Of a stretch of DNA of 64,000 nucleotides, positions 27,279 through 35,917 are shown piece by piece. A model generated the notes under the pieces. That model searched no databases and was not told the DNA's origin. It worked only from the letters and a program-made list of their open reading frames with translations. The stretch comes from Pseudarthrobacter sulfonivorans (GTDB taxonomy: Bacteria > Actinomycetota > Actinomycetes > Actinomycetales > Micrococcaceae). The stretch covers positions 744,001 through 808,000 of the forward strand of contig NZ_CP013747.1 of the NCBI RefSeq assembly GCF_001484605.1, read 5' to 3'. Each line of letters opens with the position of its first letter. The first letter of the stretch is position 1. A program made the position numbers and the translations under genes.

Positions 27279-29501
27279 CTAGGCTCCCTTGCCTGTGTTG
27301 TTGGAGTCCTTGTTGGAATCCTTGTTCGACTCCGTGTTGGAATCCTGAAGTGAATCTGCGTCTGAATCGGTGGTTGAAGGGTGGATGGTGGCCAGCACCT
27401 GGTCTGCTTTGACCGGCTGACCGGCCTTGATGCTGATGTGGACCGTGCCGGCCACCTCTGCCACGAGCTGGTGTTCCATCTTCATGGCTTCCACGGAGAG
27501 AAGGACCTGGCCGGCTTCCACGGTGTCGCCGTTGCTGACCGCAACGGATACCACCGTGCCGGGCATGGGCGAGCGCACCTCCGGGTCCGCGGTGCCTTCC
27601 TCGCGCTCGACGGCGGCGAGAACCCGGACAAGCCGAGACTCCCGCGTCAGCGGCTCCAGCCGGCAGGACCAGCCTCCGTTGCCGAGGAACAGTTCCGCGG
27701 GAACTCCTGAGGGCAGGTTGTCCCGGGTGAGGTTGACCGGGCCCGCGTCCGCCGGCGCCAGCGAGTAGTCCGTGGGTTCGCCATCCAGGGTAAGGACCAG
27801 GCTCCCGCGGCCCGGCAGTCGCAGCGAGGCCGTCCGCCATTGCCCGTCACCGACACAGACCTGGACCGGGCCGGCGGCCACGCGGCCTGTGACACTCACT
27901 GTTGCGATGCCGCCGTCGGGCGTTCCCAGGCTGATCCGCCGGGGCGCCGGCGCGCCGATCCGCCAGCCGTTGCTGGCCTGCCATGGACCGGGGGGCGTCC
28001 CCGTGATGTCCTGTTCCCCGCTCACAACGGCGTACAAGGCGGCCGCGACCAGTTCGGCGTCGTCAATCCGCCGGAAGGCGAAGTCCGGCATCTTGCGCTC
28101 GATCAGGCCGGTGTCGAGATGCCCGGCGCGGACGTCGTCGTCGTTGATCAGCAGCCTCAGGTACTCAACATTCGTATCGATGCCAAGGGCTGTGTAGCCG
28201 GCGAGTGCCGCGTCCAGGGTATCCAGGGCAACGGTGCGGTCCGGGCCCCACGCGATGACTTTGGAGATCATCGGATCGTAGCTGGAGGAGATCTCGAGCC
28301 CCTCGAGCAGGGCCGAATCCACCCGGATCATGCCGGCTCCGTGATCGGGCATTTCGTCCAGCAGGAGCACGGTCCCGGTGGACGGCATGAAGTTCCGCTC
28401 CGGGATTTCCGCGTAGACGCGGGCTTCGGCGGCGTGCCCGTTGAGTTCGACGTCGGCCTGGCGGACCGTCAGTTCCTCACCGGCGGCGATGCGGACCTGC
28501 CATTCGACCAGGTCCACGCCGGTGACCATTTCGGTCACCGGGTGCTCCACCTGGAGACGGGTATTCATCTCCATAAAGAAGAACTCGTCAGGGGCCTCGT
28601 CGGAGACCAGGAATTCCACAGTTCCCGCGCCGCTGTAGTGGACGCTGCGGGCCGCCTGGCAGGCGGCCTCGCCGATCCGGGCCCGGGTGGCCCCGCCGTC
28701 GTGCAATGACTCCAGCAGCGGCGACGGCGCTTCCTCAATCACCTTTTGGTGGCGGCGCTGCAGCGAGCACTCCCGCTCCCCCAGATGGATCACGTTGCCG
28801 TGGTTGTCCGCCAGGACCTGGACCTCGATGTGCCGCGGCGTGCGGACGAGCCGTTCGAGGAAAAGGGTGTCATCGCCGAAGGCGCTCGCGGCGACGCGGC
28901 GGGCGGTGGCCAGCGTGGCTTCGAGGTCCTCGTGGCGCTCCACGATGTGCATGCCCTTGCCGCCGCCGCCCGCTGACGGTTTGATGAGCAACGGGAACCC
29001 GACGGCGGGCGCGGCCTCCATGAGTTGCGCGTCAGTCATGCCCGGTTCGGCGATGCCCGGCACTACGGGGACTCCGTAGCCGGCCACGTGGTTCTTGGAC
29101 CGGATCTTGTCGCCCATGACGTTCAGGGACTCAACGCCGGGGCCAATGAAGGTGATGCCGGCGGCTTCGAGGGCGCGGGCAAAATCGACGTTCTCGCTGA
29201 GGAAGCCGTAGCCGGGGTGGACTGCCTCGGCGCCGGTGTCGCGGCAGGCCTGGAGGATCGCCTCGATCTTCAGGTAGCTTTCTCCTGCGGCGGCAGGGCC
29301 AATCCGCACGGCGGTGTCAGCCTCGCGAACGTGGCGGGCCCCGGCGTCGGCGTCGCTGTAGACGGCTACGGAGCGGATGCCCAGGGCACGCAGTGTGCGG
29401 ATGACGCGGCAGGCAATCTCCCCGCGGTTGGCGACGAGCACGGTGCTGAACAGCGGCTTCTGCCGGATTGCGGAAGGAACGGCGGGCATGGAAACGGTCA
29501 T
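27279..29501 (-). CDS. Acyl-CoA carboxylase alpha subunit (biotin carboxylase plus BCCP), probably methylcrotonyl-CoA
   Basis: A 740-residue biotin-dependent carboxylase subunit. Residues about 20-470 are the biotin carboxylase domain (VLVANRGEIACRVIRTLRALGI, the ATP-grasp loop IKPSAGGGGKGMHIV, EMNTRLQVEHPVTEMVTGVDLV). A linker of about 150 residues follows, and then the biotinyl domain with EAMKMEH near residue 680. The last 30 residues are an odd DSN-repeat tail. Together with the next gene it should carboxylate 3-methylcrotonyl-CoA in leucine breakdown; the closest parallel is M. tuberculosis AccA1. Longer than usual (about 660) because of the linker and tail. Confidence 0.93.
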   Translation of the reverse strand: MTVSMPAVPSAIRQKPLFSTVLVANRGEIACRVIRTLRALGIRSVAVYSDADAGARHVREADTAVRIGPAAAGESYLKIEAILQACRDTGAEAVHPGYGFLSENVDFARALEAAGITFIGPGVESLNVMGDKIRSKNHVAGYGVPVVPGIAEPGMTDAQLMEAAPAVGFPLLIKPSAGGGGKGMHIVERHEDLEATLATARRVAASAFGDDTLFLERLVRTPRHIEVQVLADNHGNVIHLGERECSLQRRHQKVIEEAPSPLLESLHDGGATRARIGEAACQAARSVHYSGAGTVEFLVSDEAPDEFFFMEMNTRLQVEHPVTEMVTGVDLVEWQVRIAAGEELTVRQADVELNGHAAEARVYAEIPERNFMPSTGTVLLLDEMPDHGAGMIRVDSALLEGLEISSSYDPMISKVIAWGPDRTVALDTLDAALAGYTALGIDTNVEYLRLLINDDDVRAGHLDTGLIERKMPDFAFRRIDDAELVAAALYAVVSGEQDITGTPPGPWQASNGWRIGAPAPRRISLGTPDGGIATVSVTGRVAAGPVQVCVGDGQWRTASLRLPGRGSLVLTLDGEPTDYSLAPADAGPVNLTRDNLPSGVPAELFLGNGGWSCRLEPLTRESRLVRVLAAVEREEGTADPEVRSPMPGTVVSVAVSNGDTVEAGQVLLSVEAMKMEHQLVAEVAGTVHISIKAGQPVKADQVLATIHPSTTDSDADSLQDSNTESNKDSNKDSNNTGKGA
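27297..27368 (-). repeat. 12-bp repeats encoding a DSN tail on the carboxylase alpha subunit
   Basis: About six imperfect 12-base units close the coding region, the clearest reading TTGTTGGAATCC on the plus strand. They encode four-residue units of the form xDSN (LQDSN, TESN, KDSN, KDSN). The tail lies after the biotinyl domain, so it is probably disordered. Confidence 0.75.
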
Positions 29502-29508
29502 GGCTGGC

Positions 29509-31125
29509 TCACATCCGGAAAAGGCCGAAGGAGGTCTCCGGCAGGGGGGTGCGGGAGACGACGTCGAGCGCCAGTCCCAGGACGGTGCGGGTATCCGCGG
29601 GGTCGATCACGCCGTCGTCCCAGAGGCGGGCGGTGGAATAGTACGGGCTGCCCTGGTCCTCGTACTGCTGTTTGATCGGGGCCTTGAAGGCTTCCTCGTC
29701 CTCTGCGGACCATTCCTCGCCACGGGCCTCGTACTGGTCACGCTTGACGGTTGCGAGAACGCCGGAGGCTTGGTTCCCTCCCATCACCGAGATGCGGCTT
29801 GCCGGCCACATCCACAGGAAGCGCGGCGAGTACGCCCGCCCGCACATGGAGTAGTTGCCGGCGCCGAAGGACCCGCCGATGACGACGGTCAGCTTGGGCA
29901 CCCGGGCGGTGGCGACGGCGGTGACCATCTTGGCGCCGTTTTTGGCAATGCCACCCTGCTCGGAATCCCTGCCCACCATGAACCCGGAAATGTTCTGCAG
30001 GAAAATAAGCGGAATGCCGCGCTGGTCGCAGAGTTCGATGAAGTGCGCGCCCTTGAGCGAGGACTCGCTGAAGAGTACGCCGTTGTTGGCCACGATCCCC
30101 ACCGGGTGCCCGTGCAGCCTGGCAAAACCTGTGACCAGGGTGGTGCCGTACTCCTTCTTGAACTCGTGGAACCTGCTGCCGTCCACCAGCCGGGCAATGA
30201 CCTCGTGGACGTCGTACTGCGCGTTGACGTCCGTGGGGACGGCGCCGTACAACTCCGCCGGATCCGCGAGGGGCTCGACGACGGTGTCCACATCCCAGGC
30301 AGGGGCAGCCGGCCTCGGCAGCGTGGAGACGATGTCCCGGACCATCTGCAGGGCATGCTCATCGTTCTCCGCCAGGTGGTCGGTGACGCCGGAGATTTTC
30401 GAGTGCACGTCACCGCCGCCGAGTTCCTCCGCCGTGACGATCTCCCCGATGGCAGCCTTCACCAGCGGCGGACCGCCCAGGAAGATAGTGCCCTGGTTCC
30501 GCACGATCACCGTCTCATCGCTCATCGCCGGAACATAAGCGCCGCCTGCCGTGCAGGAGCCCATCACCGAGGCGATCTGCGGGATCTTCGCGGCAGACAT
30601 CTTCGCCTGGTTGAAGAAGATCCGGCCGAAATGCTCCTTGTCAGGAAAGACTTCGTCCTGCTTCGGGAGGAACGCCCCGCCCGAATCCACCAGATAGATG
30701 CACGGCAGCCGGTTCTCCAGCGCTATCTCCTGGGCGCGGAGGTGCTTCTTCACGGTCATCGGGTAGTAGGTGCCGCCCTTGACAGTGGCGTCGTTGGAGA
30801 TCACCAGCACCTGGCGGCCGTGGACCAGGCCGATGCCGGCAATAACCCCGGCTCCCGGCGAGTCGTTGTTGTACATGCCGTTGGCTGCCAGCGGCGCGAT
30901 CTCCAGGAACGGGCTGCCATCATCCAGCAGCCGGTCAATGCGCTCCCGGGGCAGCAGCTTCCCGCGCCCCACATGGCGCTCCCGCGACTTCTCCGGCCCG
31001 CCCAACGCGGCCTCAGCCAGCCTGGTCCGGAGCTCGGCGGCCAGCGCGAGCTGGGCAGCGTTGTTTGCAGCAAACGCTTCACTTGCGGCATCAAGCCGGC
31101 TGGCGAGAGTCTCCATCGACTGCAT
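29509..31125 (-). CDS. Methylcrotonyl-CoA carboxylase, carboxyltransferase (beta) subunit
   Basis: The carboxyltransferase partner of the biotin subunit. The length of about 538 residues and motifs fit MCC beta: [96 protein letters not shown] and [24 protein letters not shown]. The MCC-type sequence around VDSGGAFLP and the AKMV segment distinguish it from propionyl-CoA carboxylase beta. I use ATG 31125; ATG 31116 and a TTG at 31164 are alternatives. First gene of the seven-gene operon, divergent from a TetR regulator. Confidence 0.93.
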   Translation of the reverse strand: MQSMETLASRLDAASEAFAANNAAQLALAAELRTRLAEAALGGPEKSRERHVGRGKLLPRERIDRLLDDGSPFLEIAPLAANGMYNNDSPGAGVIAGIGLVHGRQVLVISNDATVKGGTYYPMTVKKHLRAQEIALENRLPCIYLVDSGGAFLPKQDEVFPDKEHFGRIFFNQAKMSAAKIPQIASVMGSCTAGGAYVPAMSDETVIVRNQGTIFLGGPPLVKAAIGEIVTAEELGGGDVHSKISGVTDHLAENDEHALQMVRDIVSTLPRPAAPAWDVDTVVEPLADPAELYGAVPTDVNAQYDVHEVIARLVDGSRFHEFKKEYGTTLVTGFARLHGHPVGIVANNGVLFSESSLKGAHFIELCDQRGIPLIFLQNISGFMVGRDSEQGGIAKNGAKMVTAVATARVPKLTVVIGGSFGAGNYSMCGRAYSPRFLWMWPASRISVMGGNQASGVLATVKRDQYEARGEEWSAEDEEAFKAPIKQQYEDQGSPYYSTARLWDDGVIDPADTRTVLGLALDVVSRTPLPETSFGLFRM

Positions 31126-31184
31126 CCGTTCGTCATCTATTGAAAGCCACCAAGGCTCCGGCAAGAGCCGTAAAAGCCAGCTCG

Positions 31185-31226
31185 GTTAATGCTTTATAAC
31201 TGGAATTCAGGTTAGTCTTTATTAAC
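31185..31226. promoter_or_regulatory. Paired palindromic operators between mccB and its TetR regulator
   Basis: Two 16-base sites with GTTA and TAAC ends, GTTAATGCTTTATAAC (31185-31200) and GTTAGTCTTTATTAAC (31211-31226), start 26 bases apart. Apart from a shift in the middle they are direct copies. The region is far more AT-rich than its surroundings and lies between the divergent starts, where a TetR protein would be expected to bind. Confidence 0.6.
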
Positions 31227-31242
31227 TGTGATGTCCAACACA
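31227..31242. promoter_or_regulatory. CRP/GlxR-like site before the leucine operon
   Basis: TGTGA-N6-ACACA keeps the TGTG-N8-CACA core of CRP sites with one outer mismatch. It abuts the TetR-type operators in the mccB/TetR divergent region. A further inverted repeat TGTCC/GGACA overlaps it (31232-31250). Confidence 0.4.
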
Positions 31243-31283
31243 ACAGGACATTGCTAGAATCTGCTGTTCCTAGGAGGAAAAGC

Positions 31284-32036
31284 GTGCCCACCACCCGACC
31301 GGTCAAGCCGTCCGCACCGGCCCAGTCTGAGCATCCGAACTCGGCAACACGACCCGTTTCGGCAGCGCAGGCCGCTGCGGCGACGCCGGCAGTTCCAGGA
31401 AGACCCGCGGCCGCGATAGCCCACGCAGCTCCCGGAACGCCCCGCAGCCAGGCGAAGGAGAACCGCCGCCAGGCGCTGCTTACCGCCGCCGCGGCACTCT
31501 TCGCCCTGCACGGATTCAACCGGGTATCGCTGGAAGACCTGGGCGCCGCAGCCGGTGTCAGCGGCCCGGCCGTCTATCGCCATTTCCAGGGCAAGCAGGC
31601 GGTGTTGGGAGACCTGCTGCTCACCGTCAGCCGCGAGCTGCTCGACGGCGGCCTGCGCGTCATTTCCGAAACCAAGGACCCCATGGCAGCGCTCCGAAGG
31701 CTGGTGGGATTCCAAGTGGAGTTTGCCCTTGGCAAGCCCGACGTAATCCGGGTGCAGGACCGCGATTTCAGCAACCTCAGCCAGAAGGACCAGTCCGAGG
31801 TCCGGACACTGCAGCGGAACTACGTGGAGATTTGGGTGGAGGTCCTGGCGCTGCTGCATCCGGGCACCGACGCCGTCGAACTGCGGATGCGGGCGCACGC
31901 TACGTTCGGCCTGATCAACTCCACGCCACACTCGGTGCGCAACCACGGACGGAAAATCGCGCCCAAAACGGCCCGGCCTCTTCTCGAGAGCATGGCGCTT
32001 GCGGCGCTCACGGTGAACGTTCCCCCGGCCCCCTGA
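31284..32036 (+). CDS. TetR family regulator of the leucine-catabolic operon
   Basis: A 250-residue TetR protein with a long disordered leader of about 55 residues rich in Pro and Ala, then the DNA-binding domain RRQALLTAAAALFALHGFNRVSLEDLGAAAGVSGPAVYRHFQGKQAVLGDLL. The C-terminal ligand domain contains FALGKPDVIRVQDRDFSNLSQKDQSEVRTLQRNYVEIW, shared with TetR proteins found next to mcc genes in mycobacteria. GTG 31284 has AGGAGG six bases upstream. It is divergent from mccB, with two palindromes between them. Control of the operon by a CoA ester is a reasonable guess from position. Confidence 0.9.
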   Translation: MPTTRPVKPSAPAQSEHPNSATRPVSAAQAAAATPAVPGRPAAAIAHAAPGTPRSQAKENRRQALLTAAAALFALHGFNRVSLEDLGAAAGVSGPAVYRHFQGKQAVLGDLLLTVSRELLDGGLRVISETKDPMAALRRLVGFQVEFALGKPDVIRVQDRDFSNLSQKDQSEVRTLQRNYVEIWVEVLALLHPGTDAVELRMRAHATFGLINSTPHSVRNHGRKIAPKTARPLLESMALAALTVNVPPAP

Positions 32037-32194
32037 CCAGGAAACGATTTCAAGAGCGGGCCCTCAGAGGCTCCCGGCAACAGGAGCGGCCCTGGCCCGC
32101 ATAACCGGCGCTGGGCCCAGCACCGCTAATGCGGGCCAAGGCCGCACTTACGAATCACGACATGACGCAGGACGTTGCGAAGGCCCAGACCCTG

Positions 32195-32257
32195 GAGCTT
32201 TTGTCCAGATAAACCGAGTTAGACCGCCCAAAACCCGGATTATCTGGACAAAAACTC
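32195..32257. other. 63-bp near-perfect palindrome between convergent genes
   Basis: Arms of 18 bases, GAGCTTTTGTCCAGATAA (32195-32212) and TTATCTGGACAAAAACTC (32240-32257), match with one difference. The 27-base middle continues the pairing as CCGAGTT against AACCCGG with a mismatch, leaving a loop of about ten bases. It lies between the ends of the TetR gene and bkdC. It could work as a two-way terminator, since a run of T follows the stem in neither direction clearly but the stem itself is A/T-flanked; or it may be a mobile palindromic repeat. Confidence 0.6.
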
Positions 32258-32262
32258 GTGGG

Positions 32263-33690
32263 TTAGACCATCGTGAGCACCATGCCAGGTTCGGCCAGGA
32301 TGGCGCCAATATCGGCGAGGAACCGCGAGCCCAGCTCCCCGTCCACCAGGCGATGGTCAAAGGACAGGCTCAGCGTCATGACCTGGCGCAGGGCCACCTC
32401 ATCCTGGAATTCCCACGGCATTTTCCGCACGGCCCCCACGGCCAGGATGGCAGCCTCGCCGGGGTTCAGGATGGGAGTGCCCGCGTCGATGCCGAAGACC
32501 CCGATATTCGTGATGGAGATAGTGCCGCCGGACAGGTCTGCCGGGGCGGTCTTGCCGGCCCGTGCCGTCTCGGTCAGCCCGGTCAGGGCTGCGGAGAGTT
32601 CCAGCAGCGACAGGGTATCCGCGTCCTTGATATTCGGCACGGTGAGCCCGCGCGGAGTTGCGGCGGCGATGCCCAGGTTCACGTAGTTGAACTGCACGAT
32701 CTCCTGGCTGGCTTCCTCCCACCGCGAGTTCAGCGACGGGTTCCGCCGCAGCGCGATCAGCAGAGCCTTCGCCACCAGCGTCAGCGGCGTGAGCTTGTAG
32801 CCGGAAAAGGCCCGGCTCGTCTTCAGCTTGGCCAGCAGGTCCATGGTGGGCGTGACATCCACCGTGAGGAATTCCGTCGCGTGGGGAGCCGTGAACGCAC
32901 TTGCCACCATCGCGGCGGCCGTGAACTTGCGGACACCCTTGATGGGAGTCCTGACTTCCCGCCCACCCTGTGGCGCCAGTCCCGCGGGGGAAACCGAATC
33001 GGATACGGCGGAAAGATGGCGTACCGGTGCCGACAATTCGCCGCCGCCAACAAAATTCTGGACATCCTCCCGCGTGATCAGGCCGCCGGCTCCGGTGCCC
33101 GCGACCGCGGCCAGCTCGACGCCGAGGTCCTTGGCCAGTTTCCGGACCGGCGGGGTGGAGCGTGGGCGCTCCGCGGCGTCGGTTTCGACAGGCTCAACCA
33201 CAGGGTTTTCGGGTCTGACAGGCTCGGTTTCGACGAGCGCGGTTTCGACAGGCTCAACCACCGGGCCGCGAACAGGCTCAACCGCCGGGGTTGTGAAGGT
33301 GCGGGCCCGGCGGGCGGGACGGCCTGAGCTTTCGACGACGGCGCCGTACCCAACCAGGTTCGGCTCGCGTTTCGCGGTACCCGCTGCAGTAGTGGCCGCC
33401 CCGGCGGGCGCAGCCCCTGAAGGTGAGGCGCCGCCGTCGTCCGCTACTTCGAAGGAGACGATCGGTTTGCCCACCTCCACGATTGTTCCCGGCTCTTCAT
33501 GGAGCGCAGTGATCACGCCCGCGAAAGGTGACGGCAGCTCCACTACGGCCTTTGCGGTTTCCACCTCGGCGATGACCTGGTTCAGCGTCACCGTGTCCCC
33601 CACTGCCACTTTCCAGCTGAGGATTTCTGATTCCGTGAGGCCTTCGCCGAGGTCCGGGAGCCTGAATTCCTTGATCATGGTGGCGCTCAT
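32263..33690 (-). CDS. bkdC: Branched-chain 2-oxoacid dehydrogenase E2 (dihydrolipoamide acyltransferase)
   Basis: The 475-residue acyltransferase core of the branched-chain 2-oxoacid dehydrogenase complex. Residues 5-80 are one lipoyl domain with the modified lysine in EVETAKAVVE. A long linker follows, then the E1/E3-binding domain (TPPVRKLAKDLGVELAAVAGTGAGGLITREDV, about residues 195-230), a second linker and the catalytic domain ending with SLSFDHRLVDGELGSRFLADIG, where HRLVDG is the active site. The first linker is partly encoded by REP sequence (VVEPVET twice). ATG 33690 overlaps the bkdB stop. It is the third gene of bkdABC. Confidence 0.95.
   Translation of the reverse strand: MSATMIKEFRLPDLGEGLTESEILSWKVAVGDTVTLNQVIAEVETAKAVVELPSPFAGVITALHEEPGTIVEVGKPIVSFEVADDGGASPSGAAPAGAATTAAGTAKREPNLVGYGAVVESSGRPARRARTFTTPAVEPVRGPVVEPVETALVETEPVRPENPVVEPVETDAAERPRSTPPVRKLAKDLGVELAAVAGTGAGGLITREDVQNFVGGGELSAPVRHLSAVSDSVSPAGLAPQGGREVRTPIKGVRKFTAAAMVASAFTAPHATEFLTVDVTPTMDLLAKLKTSRAFSGYKLTPLTLVAKALLIALRRNPSLNSRWEEASQEIVQFNYVNLGIAAATPRGLTVPNIKDADTLSLLELSAALTGLTETARAGKTAPADLSGGTISITNIGVFGIDAGTPILNPGEAAILAVGAVRKMPWEFQDEVALRQVMTLSLSFDHRLVDGELGSRFLADIGAILAEPGMVLTMV
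33181..33262 (-). repeat. REP copies translated in frame in the BkdC linker
   Basis: Two identical 21-base copies of GGTTTCGACAGGCTCAACCAC stand at 33181-33201 and 33241-33261, with degenerate copies between (about 33210-33235) and after (about 33271-33285). On the coding strand each full copy reads VVEPVET. All lie within the flexible linker between the lipoyl and E1/E3-binding domains and keep the frame. Confidence 0.85.
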
Positions 33691-34697
33691 CCTTCCAACC
33701 CGCTGAGGGAGTTCGGGCGTCCGAGGGCGCGGTCCACGCCGTCGAGGATCCGGTCCAGGCCGGGCAGATGGTGCATTTCGAGCTTGGAGTACGGGTAGGG
33801 AATATCGAACCCGGTGATACGGACGGGGGCGGTTTCGAGGTGGTAGAAGCACCGCTCGGTAATGCTGGCCGCAACTTCGGCGCCCAGGCCACCGGACTGG
33901 CCGGCTTCATGGGTGACCACCAGCCTGCCCGTTTTCCGGACGGATGCTTCAACGGTGGCGTAGTCCACGGGTGCCAGCGAGCGCAGGTCGATGACCTCGA
34001 TGGAGATGCCTTCGTCGGCGGCCGCGGTTGCTGCGTCCTTGGCCGTCTTCACCAACGGCCCGTAGGCCACGAGCGTCACGTCCGTGCCCTCGGTGACAAC
34101 GCGGGCGGAGTCCATGGGCAGCGCGGTGCGCGGATCGATGCCCTCATCCACTTCACCCTTGTCGTGGTAGCGGCGCTTGGGTTCGAAGTACAGTACCGGG
34201 TCATCGGACAGGATGGCCTGCTGGATCACGGTGTGGGCATCCTGCGGGTTGGAGACGCTGACCACGCGAAGCCCCGATGTATGCGTGAAGTACGCCTCTG
34301 GCGACTCGGAGTGGTGCTCGGGTGAGCCGATGCCGCCTCCGAACGGGACGCGGATGGTGATGGGCATCTTCACGGCCCCCTGGGTGCGGTAGTGCAGCTT
34401 TGCCACCTGGCTCACGATCTGGTCGAAGGCAGGGTAGATAAAGCCGTCGAACTGGATCTCCACCACCGGGCGGTAACCGCGGTAGGCGAGGCCGACGGCG
34501 GTGCCCATGATGGCCGACTCGGCCAGCGGGGTGTCCACCACACGGTGGGTGCCGAAATCCTTCTGGAGGCCGTCGGTCACCCGGAAAACACCGCCGAGGG
34601 TACCGATGTCCTCGCCCATGAGGATGACTTTTGGATCGTTTTCGAGGGATTTGCGCAGGCCGGAATTGATGGCGCGGGCAAAGGTCATCTGGGTCAT
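33687..34697 (-). CDS. bkdB: Branched-chain 2-oxoacid dehydrogenase E1 beta subunit
   Basis: A 336-residue transketolase-like beta subunit. Motifs include ILMGEDIGTLGGVFRVTDGLQKDFG, RVVDTPLAESAIMGTAVGLAYRGYRPVVEIQFDGFIYPAFDQIVSQVAKLHYRTQG and GGGIGSPEHHSESPEAYFTHTSGLRVV. The conserved HHSES histidine region and the C-terminal AGQSGGLGAEVAASITE complete the fold. ATG 34697 overlaps the bkdA stop (ATGA), and the stop overlaps bkdC. An upstream extension of the frame into bkdA is not real. Confidence 0.96.
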   Translation of the reverse strand: MTQMTFARAINSGLRKSLENDPKVILMGEDIGTLGGVFRVTDGLQKDFGTHRVVDTPLAESAIMGTAVGLAYRGYRPVVEIQFDGFIYPAFDQIVSQVAKLHYRTQGAVKMPITIRVPFGGGIGSPEHHSESPEAYFTHTSGLRVVSVSNPQDAHTVIQQAILSDDPVLYFEPKRRYHDKGEVDEGIDPRTALPMDSARVVTEGTDVTLVAYGPLVKTAKDAATAAADEGISIEVIDLRSLAPVDYATVEASVRKTGRLVVTHEAGQSGGLGAEVAASITERCFYHLETAPVRITGFDIPYPYSKLEMHHLPGLDRILDGVDRALGRPNSLSGLEG

Positions 34698-35806
34698 CAG
34701 CGTGCACCTTCTTCTGAGGTGGCTCCCGCGGGATCGCCGAAGGAAGCCAGGTAACGGGCGTAGTGGTCCTGCTGCCGGTCCAGCCACGAGTTGGGCTCGC
34801 TGTATACGTGCTTGAAGATGTCCATCGGCTCCGGATCCGGCATGCCGATGCAGCCTGAACGGATTTCGCGGGCGACTGACTCTGCCTTGTCGTGAACGTG
34901 CTGCTGGACCTGATCCGTGAGGAGTCCTTTGCGTTCCAGCAGTGCCTTGATCCGCAGGATGGGGTCCTTTGCAGCCCAGTCCTCCAGTTCATTGGCGTCA
35001 CGGTAGCGGGTGGGATCGTCGGCGGTGGTGTGCGGTCCCATGCGGTAGGTGACCGCTTCGATGAAGGTGGGTCCGCCACCGTGCCGGGCACGGTCCAATG
35101 CCACGCGCGTGGCTGCCATCACGGCCAGCACATCATTGCCGTCCACCCGGAGGCTCGGAATGCCGAATCCGGTGGCCCGGTCCGCGATCTGAATGTGGGA
35201 CTGCAACCGCACGGGCTCCGAAATTGCCCAGTGGTTGTTCGAGCAGAAGAAGACCACGGGTGCCTGGAAGCTGGCGGCAAAGACCATGGCCTCGTTGACG
35301 TCGCCTTCGCTGGTGGCACCGTCGCCGAAGTATGTCACCGCCACCGAGTCCGCGCCGTCGTTCTGGATGCCCATGGCGTAACCGGTGGCATGCAGGGTCT
35401 GCGCGCCGATGATGATCTGCGGGGTGGCCATATTCACGGAGTACGGATCCCACCCGGAGGAGGCCGTGCCACGCCACACCCGCGTAATGTCGGTCAGGTC
35501 CACGCCGCGGCAGTACGCCACACCGTTTTCCCGGTAGCTGGAGAAGACAAAGTCGTCATCGCGCAGGGCCCTGCCGGAACCGACTTGCGCCGCCTCCTGC
35601 CCCAGCAACGGGGGCCAAAGACCGAGCTCGCCCTGACGCTGGAGGGCGGTGGCCTCAACATCGATCCGCCGGATGACCGTCAGGTCCTCGTAGAGGGAAC
35701 ACAACTGCTCATCCCCGATGTCCTTCACCCAGGGGTCAAACTCCGGGTGGCTGATCCGCTCCCCTGCCGGGGTAACCAGCTGGATCAGGTTCCTGTCTGT
35801 AGACAC
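34697..35806 (-). CDS. bkdA: Branched-chain 2-oxoacid dehydrogenase E1 alpha subunit
   Basis: The TPP-binding alpha subunit, about 369 residues. The TPP motif begins at YFGDGATSEGDVNEAMVFAASFQAPVVFFCSNNHWAIS, with the canonical GDG...NN spacing. The phosphorylation-loop region YRMGPHTTADDPTRYRD separates it from pyruvate E1, favouring branched-chain substrates. I use GTG 35806, with AAGG 11 bases upstream; the frame continues to a GTG at 35827. First gene of bkdABC, divergent from an Lrp-type regulator and preceded by a predicted promoter containing a CRP-like site. No E3 gene is in the window. Confidence 0.95.
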   Translation of the reverse strand: MSTDRNLIQLVTPAGERISHPEFDPWVKDIGDEQLCSLYEDLTVIRRIDVEATALQRQGELGLWPPLLGQEAAQVGSGRALRDDDFVFSSYRENGVAYCRGVDLTDITRVWRGTASSGWDPYSVNMATPQIIIGAQTLHATGYAMGIQNDGADSVAVTYFGDGATSEGDVNEAMVFAASFQAPVVFFCSNNHWAISEPVRLQSHIQIADRATGFGIPSLRVDGNDVLAVMAATRVALDRARHGGGPTFIEAVTYRMGPHTTADDPTRYRDANELEDWAAKDPILRIKALLERKGLLTDQVQQHVHDKAESVAREIRSGCIGMPDPEPMDIFKHVYSEPNSWLDRQQDHYARYLASFGDPAGATSEEGAR

Positions 35807-35901
35807 GATGGCACGCAACCTTCTCACGTCGTTTGACCGGAGCCTGGGGACTTGTGGTCCCGCCCGCCGCCGGCCGCCCGGGCGCCGTTGCCCCGGATAT
35901 T

Positions 35902-35917
35902 TGTGACCCTACTCACA
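35902..35917. promoter_or_regulatory. Perfect CRP/GlxR-type palindrome upstream of bkdABC
   Basis: TGTGA-CCCTAC-TCACA is an exact match to the CRP/GlxR consensus TGTGA-N6-TCACA, and the symmetry extends one base further on each side. It lies between the divergent bkdA and lrp genes and covers the predicted bkdA -10 box, which suggests repression of bkd, though activation of lrp is also possible. Confidence 0.75.

Noticed and set aside
33181..33285. Repeats as a CRISPR array or att site
   Set aside because: Copies match the REP family and spacing is irregular; no cas or integrase genes are present.
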